Assembly: GCF_036898095.1 (NCBI RefSeq)
Contig: NC_090750.1
Coordinates: forward strand, 94,763,412 to 94,827,411
Length of the DNA: 64,000 nucleotides
Direction of reading: 5' to 3'
From: Palaemon carinicauda
Taxonomy: Eukaryota > Arthropoda > Malacostraca > Decapoda > Palaemonidae
Shown here one piece after another: positions 20,400 through 30,202 of this stretch. The translations under genes and the position numbers were made by a program. The notes under the pieces are model-generated. The model did not search any database and was not told the DNA's origin. It saw only the letters and a program-made list of their open reading frames with translations. How positions within the stretch are numbered: the first letter of the stretch is position 1; each line of letters starts with the position of its first letter.

Positions 20400-20795
20400 T
20401 TGGGCAGAATGATCCATACCTTAGGCGAAGGTCCTCCATAGGATCATCGACGGCTTCACCCCCGGCCTCTTCAGTCGATCCTTTCTTGTAGGGAAGGATC
20501 TGAGAGGGGAGTTCCGTAGTCGACCTCTCAGCCCTGATCAAGTTTGGCGAACAAACTTCGGCCAGCGTAGAACAGCAGAATCGATCAGACTGGTAACGAG
20601 GCGACAGGACTCCTTAAACCCTTGTTCGGAAGTACGGGTACTTTCAGTTTCTATTCCATCCATCTTCCAGGGAGCTCGTGGAATTCAGCCTAGACTGCAA
20701 GTATTCCTGCTTATGATGCAGTGTGGCTATCCCGCCGTGGCATAACAGTTTTTTCCCCAGAGAACTCTCCCTGCTTTCCTCATGGCCGCTCAGGT
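20400..20795 (+). pseudogene. DIRS-A2 start of RT region, decayed (copy 1)
   Basis: Matches A3 44480-44740 at the DNA level: CTTCAGTCGA, GAACAAACTTCG, AACAGCAGA(A/G)TCGATCAGAC and TTCCAGG. The peptide equivalent to LDLKDGFFQIPIHPSSRKYLRFSLD is broken. The tandem duplication cuts it at 20795. Confidence 0.65.
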
Positions 20796-20799
20796 GCAG

Positions 20800-21146
20800 C
20801 TCACAGCTGTCATTACTGCCGGCCGACAGATGTTAAGACTGCTGGCCGGCAGCTATCAACTGTAAGAGGGGGAGTCTGGTCGATCCCGGCAACCCATCGA
20901 CAACAGTAAGGTTGCCGGGATCGCCAACATAAAGGGGATAGAAGGGAAGGGAAAGAGGGTCCTGTAAAAGGTACAGCAGGAGCCGGCCTTAGCCTGTCCT
21001 ACCCCACCTAACAACTCCGTTCCTGTATTAGAACTATCCCAGGCAGCTAAAGAATTCTATTCCTTAGCCTAGGGTTAGATTAATACAAATAAGAGGTTGG
21101 TAGCACCCTCGCCACCACCTCGAAAGGAAAGGAAACGGGGTTGCAG
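20800..21146 (-). other. Duplicated DIRS-B leader piece
   Basis: Copy of 12892-13238. It is the non-coding 5' leader end of the minus-strand DIRS-B, present here only through the tandem duplication. No gene. Confidence 0.75.
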
Positions 21147-22074
21147 TGCCTTTCCTCCTTGGCCAGGCTAGTTCCAACGGCCGCCTCAGGATGAGATCCC
21201 TGCAATGGGGGCCTCAAGTCCCGGTGGAATCAAGACAACGATTCCCCGGACATTCTGGACCCTTTGTGACCTGCGGAACGAATGGACCTGCAGTGGTAGT
21301 TTACCCACGGAAACCTTTGCAAGGGAATGGATCTTCTCGTCCTTCCCCCGCATTTGATGCTGTTCTCGGACTCGTCAAAACAAGGGGGGTAGCACATACT
21401 GAATAAGGCGTATGGTCAGAACCAGAAGGGTACCTCCACATCAATCTGCTAGGAATGAAGGCCGTGTTCTGGCCCTTCAACACTTCCAACAGACCCTGGC
21501 GAGTCGCTCCGTGAACGACAACTCCACAGTAGTACCTTTTGTTTCAACAAGCAGGGAGGTACCTTTTCATAACAACTTTCTCATCTTGCAGTAGAGATAC
21601 TGAGATGAACCGAAGTCCACTCAATACCCTATCGGCTCGCTTCATTCCGGACAAAGAAATGTGCTCTCCGACAGTCTGAGCAGGGCCTCACAGGTAGAGA
21701 GTACCGAGTGGTCTTCGGCCCCCCCTGGTAGCCAACAAGTCCTGACCTTGTGGACCTGTTTGCGACAGCCTTCAATTTCAAGCTGCCGCTCTACTACTCC
21801 CAGTCCCAGACCCCAAGGCACTCTGGCAAGATGCCTTCCTACACGGTGGGACAACATCGACGTCTACGTCTTCCCACCGTTCTGTCTGTTGAGAAGGGTG
21901 CTCAACAAGACCAGACTATCGGTCAACCTGTTGATGACTCTGATAGCTCCGCTACGGCATCATGCAGAGTGGTTCCCGGAACTAATGCATCTCATGATGG
22001 AACTCCTGAGAGAGCTTCCCCTACGACACGAGCTACTCAAACAACCACACTGCAACATCTACCACAAGCCGTAG
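21147..22074 (+). pseudogene. DIRS-A1 RNase H and downstream-domain remnant (copy 2)
   Basis: Almost identical to 13239-14166. The downstream domain frame 21661-22074 is readable (NLLMTLIAPLRHHAEWFPEL). Upstream RNase H sequence is broken by stops and frameshifts. In A3 the corresponding part is 45120-46050. Nonfunctional. Confidence 0.7.
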
Positions 22075-23134
22075 CATCGCTTCGGCTTCACGCCTGGAGA
22101 CCATCCAGCATCTCCTCACAGAGAGAGGCGTTCCGCAACAAGTTGCGGAGCGGATGTCTCGACACCTGCGAAAGTCATCCGTAGGGGTCTACCAGGCGAA
22201 GTGGAGAGTCTTCTGTGGTTGGTGTGGTGGGAGAGGTACCTCTCCCCTTGATGCCACTATTCCAGCAATAGCGGAGTTATTGTATATCGGCGGGAGGAAA
22301 TGCGCTTTTCGCTCTCGGCGGTGAAAGCCTATCCCTCAGCCTTAAGCCTGGCCTTCACGCTGAAAGGAATAGACATTTCCTCCTCGCTGGATCTTCTTCG
22401 CTTATACGAAACTACGAACTTACGTACCCCCTGTCGGAAGTGAGACCGCCTCCGTTGAACATGGTTCGGGCTCTTAGGGCTCTTAAGAGATCTCCTCGTG
22501 AACCATTACGCCAGGCTTCTGATCGTCACCTGTCTTGGAAGACGGTGCTCCCGCTCGCTCTAGCCTCGGCCAAGCGTGTCAGCGAACTTCATGGTCTTTC
22601 ATACGACGTCGCCCATTAAAGAGGATAGGTGGAGGTAACGTTAAGGTTCGTCCCTGAGTTGGTTACTAGACTCAAAATCTTGGAGTCCCGGACCTTCGGT
22701 TCGACTCCTTCAGGATTTCGAGTCTCCGTTCTGTACAGATGACGCAGACCTTCTCCTACTATGCCCAGTAAGGAGTCAGAGGGGTTATCTTAAAGAACAG
22801 CTGCAGTTCTTCCTCACGTGCAAGCCCTGTTTGGGAGCACAGGGAGGACGGAGAAGAGGGTCATCAAGAATGCCTTTTCAGCCTGGTTTCAAGGGTCATC
22901 CATCACGCCCCAATTCCAGACCCTCCTCCGGCACGTCGCCTTAGAGCACACGATGTCAGAGGCATCGCAACGTCCCTGGCTTTAAAGAGGAACTACTCTG
23001 TGACGCAGGTGCTACAAGCTGGAGTCTGGAAGCGTTTAACGACCTTCACAGCCCACTACCTGCAGGACGTGACCCACTGGAGCCTCAATAAGTTTTCTAT
23101 CGGCCCTGTGGTGGCTACACAACAGCTGATCTAA
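22058..23134 (+). pseudogene. DIRS-A1 tyrosine recombinase pseudogene (copy 2)
   Basis: Equivalent of 14150-15226. The arginine box is near 22560-22600, the H-x-x-R box near 22940-22985 and the tyrosine region (FTAHYLQDV) near 23045-23070. Copy 2 keeps the valine codon of LQDV that is changed to glycine in copy 1 (GACGTGACC against GACGGGACC). Frameshifts and a stop near 22617 make it inactive, as in copy 1. Confidence 0.8.
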
Positions 23135-23266
23135 CCTCAAGCTCCTTAATGGACAGGTAGCAGAAGGTTGAGGGCATTGTTATCCGGTTTTAGACTGCAT
23201 GAATGAAAGAAGTATGTCTGGCCCTTACTTCTTTCTTCATCCACCCCTCTCTTGGGGAAAGCAGCC

Positions 23267-23279
23267 TCCTGGGTTCTCT
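23267..23279. repeat. Target-site duplication, left, of the I-like element
   Basis: TCCTGGGTTCTCT is repeated exactly at 29859-29871. The uninterrupted site is present once in copy 1 at 15359-15371. Confidence 0.93.
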
Positions 23280-24054
23280 CCCTCTTAACGAGAGAATGCC
23301 TTGATGAAGTCATTGGGCTTCAGCACGGCATATCATTCCCGTGCTGAAGGCTTGTGACGGGCAAGAGGGCTCTCGAACTGGGGAATTTCTTTTCCTCAGT
23401 TTGACTCTAAATTTCTCTCATTCTTTTTCTATTACCTCTTATTGCTTATTCCTCCTTCATAATTATCAGCTGTCTCCAACCTTGCTGTCAAAACTCTTTT
23501 ACCCATTTCACTGTCCAGGTTTTTTAGAGGGGACATTGTATCCATGATCGGTTTTTATTTCAAAATCAATTGTGGGAGCTGTGGTGGTCTTGCCAACTGC
23601 CCGAAAATGTTTGGACACCTAGGAGTGTCAGTATTCCCATACTGGCACGCGGAACTATCTCTTAGGAAATTTTGCCTTCGGATTCCAGGGGTTGGCTATT
23701 TTATAGAGATAGGACTCTCGGCATTCTGTCCGGTTTGCCTGCCACTATGATTAGAGTGGGGATGATTGTATTCTTGAAATGCTCTCAGTCCCATCAAGCG
23801 GGTTTGGCATACACTTGAGCCACTCTAATCATAGTGGTACCATCCCTTTGTGGTAGGGTAGGGAGTGGACATTTGGTAAGCAGCTTTCACAGGTGTCATT
23901 GGTGGAGAAATTAATTCCAGGAAAGGCTAACGGTGTCTTCTTTGGAATTTCAGACAGTCTTAATCTTTTCTCTCCCTTAAACTATATTTTTTTCCATTGT
24001 TTTTTTTTTTCCATTGTTATTATGACCCCTTCCCTCCCCCTGAAAAAATAATTA
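23280..24054 (+). promoter_or_regulatory. 5' UTR of the I-like element, with two perfect inverted repeats
   Basis: Non-coding; must hold the internal promoter of such an element, although no motif is certain. CTTCAGCACGG (23318-23328) pairs with CCGTGCTGAAG (23339-23349). CCACTATGATTAGAGTGG (23742-23759) pairs with CCACTCTAATCATAGTGG (23820-23837). The rest is T-rich just before ORF1. Confidence 0.7.
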
Positions 24055-25914
24055 ATGAGTAAACTTAATATTCCCCGTACCCCTGGATCAAATGGCGAAC
24101 CCCAGACACCGTTGACGACTTCTGCTTGTTTAAATAGGGAAAGCTCTGTTGACAACCTCGGCAATAAAAAGGATTCCTCCAACAATACTTCTTTGACCAG
24201 TGTTGTTAAAGACAATTTATCGGCACTGGTGGAAAATGATGCTTGTAATAACCGTAATACTTTACCCTCTGGTTCTGGCTCGTTACCAGATCCAACAAAA
24301 AATCTGAAAATTCTCCACTTAAAAAACATACCAATTGGTTGTAGCTATGACATAATTCATGAAGCCTTCTGTAGATTTGGAGCAATCAAAGAAATTTTAA
24401 TGGAGCTTAATGGTAGTAAAGGCTTTTGGGAAGCTTGGGTATCATTTTCAAGTTTTGAGATTGCTTTAGAAGCAAATAAAAATTTAGAGAGCATAAAAAT
24501 TGACAATTGTTTGATTTCTGGGGCTTTATGTGATAAAGCACCAAGACACCTAGAGATATATAAACCAGAAGAATGGATGGAAAAAGAAATAGAGCATAGA
24601 CTTCCAGAAGTAAGAACCCCCAAGCCCCCAACATGGATAATTGCATCTGGAAAGATAGATAATTATAACTATTATAAGATTAGTAAATTTATACAAAAAA
24701 AAGTTGGTTTAATTAAAAGTAAGGATATTAGTAGATACGGTAAGCAATCTGTTTTGATTAATGCAAAATCAGATACTCAAGCTCACATGCTTTGTGGCAT
24801 GAAGATTGCAGAAATTGATCCTATTAAGGATATTAAACCACATATGAGCTTCAGCTATGGTAAAGGAGTAGTTTTTGATAAAGATCTATATGAATTCTCA
24901 GAACCAGAAATTCTGGACATGTGCCCTGCTAATGTTTGGAAAGTAAGTAAGATCCCTCAAACAAGCATGGTAGTTTTAACATTTGAAACCCCTGTTATAC
25001 CAGATCATATAATTATTGAGAATGAAAGAGTACGTGTTCGAGAATATAAACCTAGGCCTTTACAATGCTTTAATTGTTTCAAGTACGGTCACCCTTCCCG
25101 GTACTGCAATAATACGAAGATCTGTATTAACTGTTCTTTGTTAGAACATGGCCAATGCAACAGAGATACAACCTGTGCAAACTGTAAAGATAATCATAAA
25201 CCAAATGATAAAAGATGTAGAGAATACAAGAATGAAGAAGCTGCAATCTTGAAAGCAAATGCTGAACATATAAGTGTAGGTTATGCAAAGCATTTACTCA
25301 ATCGGCAACTTAATTTTGCTCGCGCGGTTAAGATGCCAACAAAAGATTATAATCCACTACCCTTTACTACCACAGGGGGACCAGTGGCAGCACCTGGCCC
25401 GTCAGGTGCATCTCCCTTAGTGGTAGTAGCCCAGCCATCTGGGTCAAGTGCTCAGGCTATAAAAGCCAGAGCACAAACCTCCAAAGAGGTCAATATGGTG
25501 TCCAACACACCAAAAGTATTGTCACCGATAGGAGCATCTCCCCTAGAGGTAGTAGCCCAGCCTTCTGGGTTAAGTGCTCGAACTGTTGAAGTTCTAGCAC
25601 AATCCTCCAAGGAAGCCAATGTGGCTTCCACCACCTTAAATGTATTGTCTCAGGCAGAATCTCTACCCGATTTGATGGAGATTGGAAAACAAGATCTTCC
25701 AAAGAGGAAAAGGTCCCCATCATCCTCACCTTCATCTAAGTCAGGTAAGTGCCCTACTGCTCATGATACTAAGGTTGACTCTTATAAAGATCCTAGAAAG
25801 AAAGAAAAGAAGAGTGGTGGCCTAGTAAAGCCTTCCATCTCCAGGCCTTACATGGCTTCATCTGAAAAGTCCCAAAAGACAAATGAGACAAAGAAAAATA
25901 ATAACAAAAGATAA
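24055..25914 (+). CDS. I-like element ORF1: RRM-like and zinc-knuckle nucleic-acid-binding protein
   Basis: 619 codons from ATG at 24055. Residues about 80-165 look like an RNA-recognition fold (KILHLKNIPIGCSYDIIHEAFCRFGAIKEI, then a WVSFSSFEIALEA strand-helix pattern). Residues about 338-385 hold three zinc knuckles, beginning CFNCFKYGHPSRYC and ending near HKPNDKRC. The C-terminal third is Ser/Pro/Lys-rich and contains an imperfect repeat (ASPL(V/E)VVAQPSG). ORF1 proteins of this superfamily bind the element RNA and form the ribonucleoprotein. The stop TAA (25912-25914) shares its last A with the ORF2 ATG. Start chosen as the first in-frame ATG, which follows an A-rich stretch. Confidence 0.9.
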   Translation: MSKLNIPRTPGSNGEPQTPLTTSACLNRESSVDNLGNKKDSSNNTSLTSVVKDNLSALVENDACNNRNTLPSGSGSLPDPTKNLKILHLKNIPIGCSYDIIHEAFCRFGAIKEILMELNGSKGFWEAWVSFSSFEIALEANKNLESIKIDNCLISGALCDKAPRHLEIYKPEEWMEKEIEHRLPEVRTPKPPTWIIASGKIDNYNYYKISKFIQKKVGLIKSKDISRYGKQSVLINAKSDTQAHMLCGMKIAEIDPIKDIKPHMSFSYGKGVVFDKDLYEFSEPEILDMCPANVWKVSKIPQTSMVVLTFETPVIPDHIIIENERVRVREYKPRPLQCFNCFKYGHPSRYCNNTKICINCSLLEHGQCNRDTTCANCKDNHKPNDKRCREYKNEEAAILKANAEHISVGYAKHLLNRQLNFARAVKMPTKDYNPLPFTTTGGPVAAPGPSGASPLVVVAQPSGSSAQAIKARAQTSKEVNMVSNTPKVLSPIGASPLEVVAQPSGLSARTVEVLAQSSKEANVASTTLNVLSQAESLPDLMEIGKQDLPKRKRSPSSSPSSKSGKCPTAHDTKVDSYKDPRKKEKKSGGLVKPSISRPYMASSEKSQKTNETKKNNNKR

Positions 25915-28900
25915 TGTCTATCATCCAGTGGAATTGCAGAGGTCTAAGTACTAGCATTGAGCAAATAAAAATTTTAACCAGGGACTCAGACACGAAGGTA
26001 ATTTGCCTACAGGAAACCAAGATCAGTGACAAACCATTTAATCCCGGACTCAATTATCATTTTTGTAGATCCCCTCCTTTGCAAGCTGCAAGAGCTCAAG
26101 GTGGTACAGGTTTTATTATTCACAAATCTGTAAAATTTGAAACAATCCCACTCAATACACCACTACAGGCATGTGCAGTTAGAACTCATATCGGGAAAAA
26201 AATTACTTTATGCTCGCTATATATTGAACCATCCTTAGAACTTTTCCTCTTAGATCATGCTGGTAATCCAAGAAGGCTTAGACTTTCTGACCTCCAAGAC
26301 TTGATCAATCAGCTTCCTGCCCCTTTTATTTTAATGGGTGATTTTAATGCAAAGCATACTTTATGGGGTGGAAATGTGTGCGATAGATGGGGTAATCTTG
26401 TTGAAGAATTAATCGACAACAATGATGTAATACTAATGAATGATGGTTCTCCAACTAGGTATGATGTAGTCCACAACTCTACATCAGCCATTGATTTGTC
26501 AATCTGTTCCTCATCCATTCGATTGGACTACCTTTGGTCAGTAAATGAACACCTACATGGCAGTGACCATTGGCCAATAATGTTAAATTATGTCCATAAT
26601 CTTCCTTCTCAGTGTCCACCAAAATGGAAGATAGATGAGGCAGACTGGGCAGCTTATGAAAACTGTTCACACACTGATAAAGAATATGATGAATTTACAT
26701 CTCCAGTGCATGCCTATCAACATCTTGAAAATATTATTGATGATAATGCTAGCAAGTTTATACCTAAAACATGCGGTTTACCTCATCGCTCTGTAGTTCC
26801 TTGGTGGAGTAAAGAATGTGCCAACGCAAGAAAAGTGACCCGAACTTGTTTCAGAAGATACTTGAGGACAAACTATTTAGCAGATAGAATAGCATATCTC
26901 AGAGCCTGTGCCAAACAAAAAAGAATTTTTAAAAAAGCAAAGAGAGCATCTTGGAAGAAATATATATCTAATATTAATACCAAAACTCCTTCAAAGGAAA
27001 TATGGGACAAGATTAGAAAACTTCAAGGTAAATTCGTCCCTAAGCCTCTACCAATATTAAGGGAAAATAATAGATATATATCTGACCCCAAAGATGTAGC
27101 AGAGGTTCTTGCTAAGCACTTTGCTTATGTATCAAGTGCTGACAACTATTCCCCAGCATTTCAACAAATTAGAGCATCAACATCTGTTGTTCCTCCTGCT
27201 TCTTCAAATACTGAAGCTTTTAACCTGCCTTTTAGTATGGAGGAGATGCAAAATGCTATCTCCAGCTCTTCTTTAACTGCCCCAGGTGAGGATGGCATCC
27301 GGTATGAAATGATATCACATCTTCCAGTGGATACCAAGGAATTTTTATTAGAAACCTTTAATGGTCTATGGGCTTCCCATACATCTCCTGATTCCTGGCA
27401 TACTTCAATTGTAATTCCAGGCCACAAGTCTGGTAAAGACCCAGAACTGCCATCTAGTTATAGGCCCATATCCTTGACCAGTTGCATATGCAAACTATTT
27501 GAGAGAATGATCAACAACAGACTTGTGTGGTATCTAGAATCAAAAAATCTTTTATCTAACAGACAGTTTGGTTTTAGGAAGAACCGAAGTACTCTAGACC
27601 CTTTGCTGATGTTATCAAGGGAAATTTCAAATGCTTTTTCTAACCAAAACCAGGTGGTGGGTGTCTTTTTTGACCTCGAAAAGGCATATGACACCACATG
27701 GAGGGGTGGTATTTTAAAGCAATTGGCCTCGTGGGGTATAGGAGGACATATGTTCTCTTTTATTGAAGAATTTTTATCAAACCGCTCCATTAAAGTGAGA
27801 GTAGGGTCAGAACTATCTTCATCCTACATGCAAGAAGAAGGTGTCCCCCAAGGCAGCGTATTGAGTGTGACCTTGTTTGCTGTTGCAATTAATAGTCTCA
27901 TTAGTCACATACCTCCTGGCATACAAGGATCACTATTTGTCGATGACTTTGCAATTTATTGTAGTGGATCATCTGCACTACAAGCATGCCAAAATCTTCA
28001 AATTGCAATAAATGCTGCTTCCGCATGGGCAAATTCTCGCGGATTCATGTTTTCTCCTCAGAAGACCAAAGCTATTCGCTTTACTCGTACTCGTAAAAGG
28101 GAAGAGATCCCCACCCTTTTCTTAAATGATTGTATTTTGCCATATGAGGATAGTGTCAAGTTTCTTGGAGTCATTTTCGACAAGAAAATGACATTTGGTC
28201 CCCATATAAATGACCTATCTATCAGGGTTAAGAAGTCACTGAACATTCTGAAAGTGATATCGCATTTTGATTGGGGTGCTGATAGAACAACTTTGCTTAG
28301 AATTTATACATCTTTGTGTCTGAGCAAGTTAGACTATGCATGCCAAATATATGGGTCAGCTACAAAGACTTTACTTGGAAAACTTGATATTGTTCACAAT
28401 GCTGGGCTTCGCATCTGCACAGGTGCTTACAGAACATCTCCCATTGACAGTCTCTATGTTGATTCTGGCATACCTCCCCTTTCCATTCGCAGAGAGGAGT
28501 TGAGTTTGAGGTTTTTAGCTAGGTCCCTTGCTGTGAGAAACAATCCTAACTGTAAATATGTTAGGGCGCCTTTAGATCGGGCTCCTAACAGATCTAGAGT
28601 GCCTAAGCCTTTGGAAGTACAGCTGAAAAATGATGCTAGAGAAGTAGGCTTGTTAACAGCACAGATAGCAGAGGTAGGATATCCCAAGTCTCCTCCTTGG
28701 TGTAATCCACCTGTTAAAGTATGTTTTACGGCAGGAGGGAAAAATACCTTACCTAGTAGGGTTATGAAAAGTGAGTTTTTAAATCATGCTGCTCAACATC
28801 ATGGGAAACATGTTTTTACAGATGGCTCCAAATCGGCTGCAGGAGTTGGAAGTGCAGCTGTGGTGGGGGATATTGTTATTAGAAGGAAACTCCCATACTC

Positions 28901-29636
28901 TTGTTCAATTTTTACTGCTGAGCTGTACGCAATAATTCTCGCAGTCCAACATATTTTTAAAAATGGCAACCAAAATAGTTTTTATACAATTTTTACGGAT
29001 TCCAATAGTGTTTTACTCTCATTAAAACAAATTATGCCAGGCCATCATCTAGTACAAGAGGTGCAGGACTGGTTAGTACTTCTGCAATCTAGGAAGAGTA
29101 TCAGTGTTCACTTCTGTTGGGTCCCTGCCCATGTTGGGGTGGATGGGAATGAACAAGTAGATAAGGCAGCAAAGGAAGCTTCAGGGCTAAGTAATCCATC
29201 CCCCTTGAGTATTCCTTACAAAGATCTTAAAAGTGAGATTCATCTTTACTGTAAAAATAAGTGGCAAGCTCGATGGTCTGAACTGACCACCAATACAAAA
29301 TTGAAACAAATCCACCCATTGGTGGATAAATGGTCATCTTGTAATTCTACAAGTAGAAGGGATACCATTATTTTAACTAGGCTGCGTATTGGCCATACAC
29401 ATGCAACGCACAATTATTTAATGAAGAGTGGGGAAGGGAGACAGGCCCCTCTTTGTAATACCTGTCAAGTGACAATGGATGTTAAACATATTTTAGTCGA
29501 TTGTCCTGTTTTTAATCTCCAGAGGAGGACACATTTACTCCAGGACAAACCGTTAAGAGATATACTGGGGGAAAACTGTAATACCCTGAACCTGAGAAAA
29601 TTTATACAAAGTATTGGGTTATATTACGAGCTATAA
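25914..29636 (+). CDS. I-like element ORF2: endonuclease - reverse transcriptase - RNase H
   Basis: 1240 codons, uninterrupted. Residues 1-230 form an APE-type endonuclease (IIQWNCRGL, VICLQETKI, LMGDFNAKHTLWGG, SAIDLSIC, GSDHWPIM). RT is at about 470-800 with YRPISLTSCICKLFERMI, GFRKNRSTLDPL, FFDLEKAYDTTW, EGVPQGSVLSVTLFA and the catalytic FVDDFAIY (near residue 674). RNase H is at about 960-1090 with FTDGSKS, FTAELYAI, TDSNSV and WVPAHVGVDGNEQVD. A C-terminal CNTC-x-H-x-C finger is near 1180. The enzyme nicks target DNA and reverse-transcribes the element RNA at the nick. It begins at the overlapping TAATG, which suggests termination-reinitiation. No lesion seen. Confidence 0.95.
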   Translation: MSIIQWNCRGLSTSIEQIKILTRDSDTKVICLQETKISDKPFNPGLNYHFCRSPPLQAARAQGGTGFIIHKSVKFETIPLNTPLQACAVRTHIGKKITLCSLYIEPSLELFLLDHAGNPRRLRLSDLQDLINQLPAPFILMGDFNAKHTLWGGNVCDRWGNLVEELIDNNDVILMNDGSPTRYDVVHNSTSAIDLSICSSSIRLDYLWSVNEHLHGSDHWPIMLNYVHNLPSQCPPKWKIDEADWAAYENCSHTDKEYDEFTSPVHAYQHLENIIDDNASKFIPKTCGLPHRSVVPWWSKECANARKVTRTCFRRYLRTNYLADRIAYLRACAKQKRIFKKAKRASWKKYISNINTKTPSKEIWDKIRKLQGKFVPKPLPILRENNRYISDPKDVAEVLAKHFAYVSSADNYSPAFQQIRASTSVVPPASSNTEAFNLPFSMEEMQNAISSSSLTAPGEDGIRYEMISHLPVDTKEFLLETFNGLWASHTSPDSWHTSIVIPGHKSGKDPELPSSYRPISLTSCICKLFERMINNRLVWYLESKNLLSNRQFGFRKNRSTLDPLLMLSREISNAFSNQNQVVGVFFDLEKAYDTTWRGGILKQLASWGIGGHMFSFIEEFLSNRSIKVRVGSELSSSYMQEEGVPQGSVLSVTLFAVAINSLISHIPPGIQGSLFVDDFAIYCSGSSALQACQNLQIAINAASAWANSRGFMFSPQKTKAIRFTRTRKREEIPTLFLNDCILPYEDSVKFLGVIFDKKMTFGPHINDLSIRVKKSLNILKVISHFDWGADRTTLLRIYTSLCLSKLDYACQIYGSATKTLLGKLDIVHNAGLRICTGAYRTSPIDSLYVDSGIPPLSIRREELSLRFLARSLAVRNNPNCKYVRAPLDRAPNRSRVPKPLEVQLKNDAREVGLLTAQIAEVGYPKSPPWCNPPVKVCFTAGGKNTLPSRVMKSEFLNHAAQHHGKHVFTDGSKSAAGVGSAAVVGDIVIRRKLPYSCSIFTAELYAIILAVQHIFKNGNQNSFYTIFTDSNSVLLSLKQIMPGHHLVQEVQDWLVLLQSRKSISVHFCWVPAHVGVDGNEQVDKAAKEASGLSNPSPLSIPYKDLKSEIHLYCKNKWQARWSELTTNTKLKQIHPLVDKWSSCNSTSRRDTIILTRLRIGHTHATHNYLMKSGEGRQAPLCNTCQVTMDVKHILVDCPVFNLQRRTHLLQDKPLRDILGENCNTLNLRKFIQSIGLYYEL

Positions 29637-29858
29637 TTGATTTTATTAATTTATTTATTTATTTTACCCTTTTAATCCCTATTTATTTCACATCTAGATT
29701 TTATTGTATGAAAGTGTTACGTTTTGTATTAAAGGTTAAAATGATACTAAATGGTGTGAGTGTACAGATATGATTGAATGATTTTCGTTGTATAGCGCTG
29801 AATGGCCTTTGATGCCCCAGTGCTTGGCTTAATGCCTAAATCCCATATTCAATTCAAT
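29637..29858 (+). other. 3' UTR and ATTCA-type tail of the I-like element
   Basis: T-rich 3' UTR followed by ATTCAATTCAATTC at the end, a short simple-repeat tail of the kind seen in I-type elements in place of poly(A). No gene. Confidence 0.8.
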
Positions 29859-29871
29859 TCCTGGGTTCTCT
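29859..29871. repeat. Target-site duplication, right, of the I-like element
   Basis: TCCTGGGTTCTCT, identical to 23267-23279. The interrupted DIRS-A 3' UTR resumes immediately after. Confidence 0.93.
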
Positions 29872-30202
29872 GCATAGCTGACCTCAAACCTCTGCAGGTA
29901 AACCATGCTTCCTTGTGTTCCTAGTATTAAGTTAATACTGTCGCGTCCCCCATACCCTGACGAGGTGGTATTGGGAACGTCCTAGCCTAGAATTCCAGCT
30001 AAAGGACTTTAGATTGACTTCCTAGGACAAGTCACACTTCTTCCCTCCACACACAAGCTTATGTAGGCCGCACGTTTCTTGCTACTTGCGAGGTTCAGGG
30101 ACACTTTTTCTCGAGTGCTGCTCACTCTGATTCTGAGTCCCTGGGTAAGCCAAAGCCAGTAAGGCTGGGGACTTTCCACCCTACCTAAGGGTAAGTCACC
30201 CT

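Larger units (their letters stand above)
17230..20400 (+). pseudogene. DIRS-A2 gag region, low-complexity and frameshifted (copy 1)
   Basis: The plus-strand frames 17238-17960, 17656-18531, 18309-19148 and 19176-19847 cover this stretch in different registers. They are rich in Arg, Ala, Ser, Pro and His, with short tandem arrays. A conserved gag piece follows near 19740-19850 (RGLVQGSYRKIMGTFF and LSSSGTLAF, compare A3 LSKESTRKTMETFLLSGT). Another is near 19917-20210 (HPSILEKSLF). A3 has the matching region at 41178-44268. The family's conserved domain (43500-43640 in A3) is partly deleted here. Likely RNA-binding and structural in function, judged only by position before RT. No single frame is intact. 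Confidence 0.6.
12888..20795. repeat. Large tandem duplication, copy 1 (7.9 kb)
   Basis: 12888 onward is repeated from 20796 onward at a constant offset of 7908 bp. At the join, the sequence CAGGTGCAG from the right end meets CTCACAGCTGTC from the left start. The left start (CCAGCAGCTCAC) and the right end (GGTGCAGGCTTCC) share GCAG, so the join has 4 bp of microhomology. By eye I see only about half a dozen substitutions between copies over the first 2.4 kb. The unit spans pieces of at least four unrelated elements, so it was duplicated as DNA and not by transposition. Confidence 0.9.
16276..20795 (+). mobile_element. DIRS-A copy A2, 5' part only (duplication copy 1)
   Basis: Left ITR from 16276 (CATTTGTTCCGTAACCGAAA) to about 16470, leader with a probable intron, gag region with low-complexity arrays, and the beginning of the RT region. 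It stops at the duplication joint, 20795. The full-length version is at 30998-37859. No frame is intact. Confidence 0.85.
23280..29858 (+). mobile_element. Full-length I-superfamily-like non-LTR retrotransposon
   Basis: About 6.58 kb, flanked by a perfect 13-bp target-site duplication. Order: 5' UTR (23280-24054), ORF1 with zinc knuckles, ORF2 with endonuclease, RT and RNase H, a short 3' UTR, and a tail of ATTCA repeats (29846-29858). A C-terminal RNase H domain together with an FVDD RT box points to the I superfamily (I or Nimb clade). Clade placement needs a tree; LOA/R1-type relatives are the alternative. Both ORFs are open and all key motifs are present, so the copy looks young and possibly active. 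It inserted after the tandem duplication (or in one of two haplotypes). Confidence 0.92.

Noticed and set aside
16276..20795. Host gene with GC-rich coding region (proline/arginine-rich protein)
   Set aside because: The segment is bounded by a DIRS-A left end, recurs at 30998-35554, and corresponds by order to gag of the A3 copy.
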